DNA of 64,000 nucleotides from Pseudomonas lutea (GTDB lineage: Bacteria > Pseudomonadota > Gammaproteobacteria > Pseudomonadales > Pseudomonadaceae): positions 1,054,001-1,118,000 of the forward strand of contig NZ_JRMB01000001.1 in NCBI RefSeq assembly GCF_000759445.1, given 5' to 3'. Position numbers and translations under genes: made by a program. The notes under the pieces are model-generated. The model did not search any database. It saw nothing but the letters and a program-made list of their open reading frames with translations, and had not been told where the DNA came from. Below are positions 63,743-64,000 of the stretch, one piece after another (within the stretch, counting starts at the first letter, position 1; each line of letters begins with the position of its first letter).

Positions 63743-64000
63743 TCAGGCGGTCTGTCGTTCGTTCCAGGAATCGGAGTGAATGATGTTGCCGTCCTTGTAG
63801 GTCCAGGTGACCTTCTCGTAGCGCAGCTCGATCATCTCCAGGTGGTTGTGCTTTTCCTTGGCCGGGTCTTTGACGTCGTGCATTTTTGGCGCGACGCGAA
63901 CAACCTTGACGTTCTCAAGCAGGGTGTTGAAGTACTCGACTTCCTGGCCGGCGTCGTCGATGCGGTACCACTTGAACTCCGCGCTTTTCAGGGTCTGCCC
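63743..64000 (-). CDS. hcp: T6SS tube protein Hcp (partial, C-terminal part)
   Basis: The start lies beyond the right edge. The visible 85 residues read as the C-terminal half of Hcp: SAEFKWYRIDDAGQEVEYFN, TLLENVKVVRVAPKMHDVKD, HLEMIELRYEKVTWTYKDGN and a final WNERQTA. The 'EMIELRYEKVTWTYKDGNI.H.DSW' ending is typical of the Hcp group found beside ClpV in this gene order. Hcp hexamers stack as the inner tube carrying VgrG and effectors. Confidence 0.93.
   Translation of the reverse strand, partial: GQTLKSAEFKWYRIDDAGQEVEYFNTLLENVKVVRVAPKMHDVKDPAKEKHNHLEMIELRYEKVTWTYKDGNIIHSDSWNERQTA

Overview
The window is a GC-rich chromosome segment from a Pseudomonas species. I infer this from the liuR/mvaB/liuABCD leucine-catabolism cluster, a CrcY/CrcX-type small RNA beside mvaB, a PrrF small RNA under a Fur box, a bphO-bphP phytochrome pair, and many REP/BIME palindromes of two families: one built on GTGGGACCGGCTTTAGCCGG and one on GTAGGAGCCGGCTTGCTGGC. 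The species cannot be fixed from the sequence alone. A P. syringae/P. fluorescens-type genome fits best.

Left part (1-12.5 kb): a partial GNAT acetyltransferase, exonuclease III (xthA), an acyl-CoA dehydrogenase divergent from a LysR regulator, then the leucine/isovalerate pathway. liuR and the HMG-CoA lyase gene (mvaB/liuE) come first, then an intergenic small RNA with a sigma-54 promoter and several A-rich Hfq/Crc-type motifs, then liuA-liuB-liuC-liuD. A perfect palindrome TTTACGTTAACGTAAA before liuA and a near copy before liuR are the likely LiuR operators. A three-copy BIME array follows.

Middle part (12.5-40.5 kb): a frameshifted indolepyruvate ferredoxin oxidoreductase gene with a divergent Lrp/AsnC regulator; a 187-bp tandem REP array; a PrrF-type small RNA; a hybrid sigma-region-4/FecR-like membrane protein; an M14 carboxypeptidase; a four-gene module of ECF sigma factor, anti-sigma factor, SrpA-like catalase and cytochrome b561, with matching divergent ECF promoters; a soluble histidine kinase; a GlxA-type regulator; msrA; an orphan sulfonate-type binding protein; an Ehu-type polar amino acid/ectoine ABC importer; a small hydrophilic protein; a DUF3313-like lipoprotein; a double-KaiC ATPase with a receiver-only response regulator; a 7 x 41-bp tandem repeat; a sensor kinase; an MFS exporter; and the bphO-bphP pair.

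Right part (40.8-64 kb): a type VI secretion (T6SS) locus read leftwards: hcp (partial), clpV, vgrG, a class-3 lipase effector, five tandem paralogous lipoproteins (probable immunity proteins), PAAR, an unknown membrane protein, tssM, tssA, tssF, tssG, tssJ, tssE and a VasL-like TssA paralogue. tssB, tssC, tssK and tssL are not seen and probably lie beyond the right edge. The most noteworthy system is the vgrG-lipase module with its five-member immunity array, which is visibly AT-richer than the surrounding T6SS genes. VgrG and the lipase may share a transthyretin-like docking fold.
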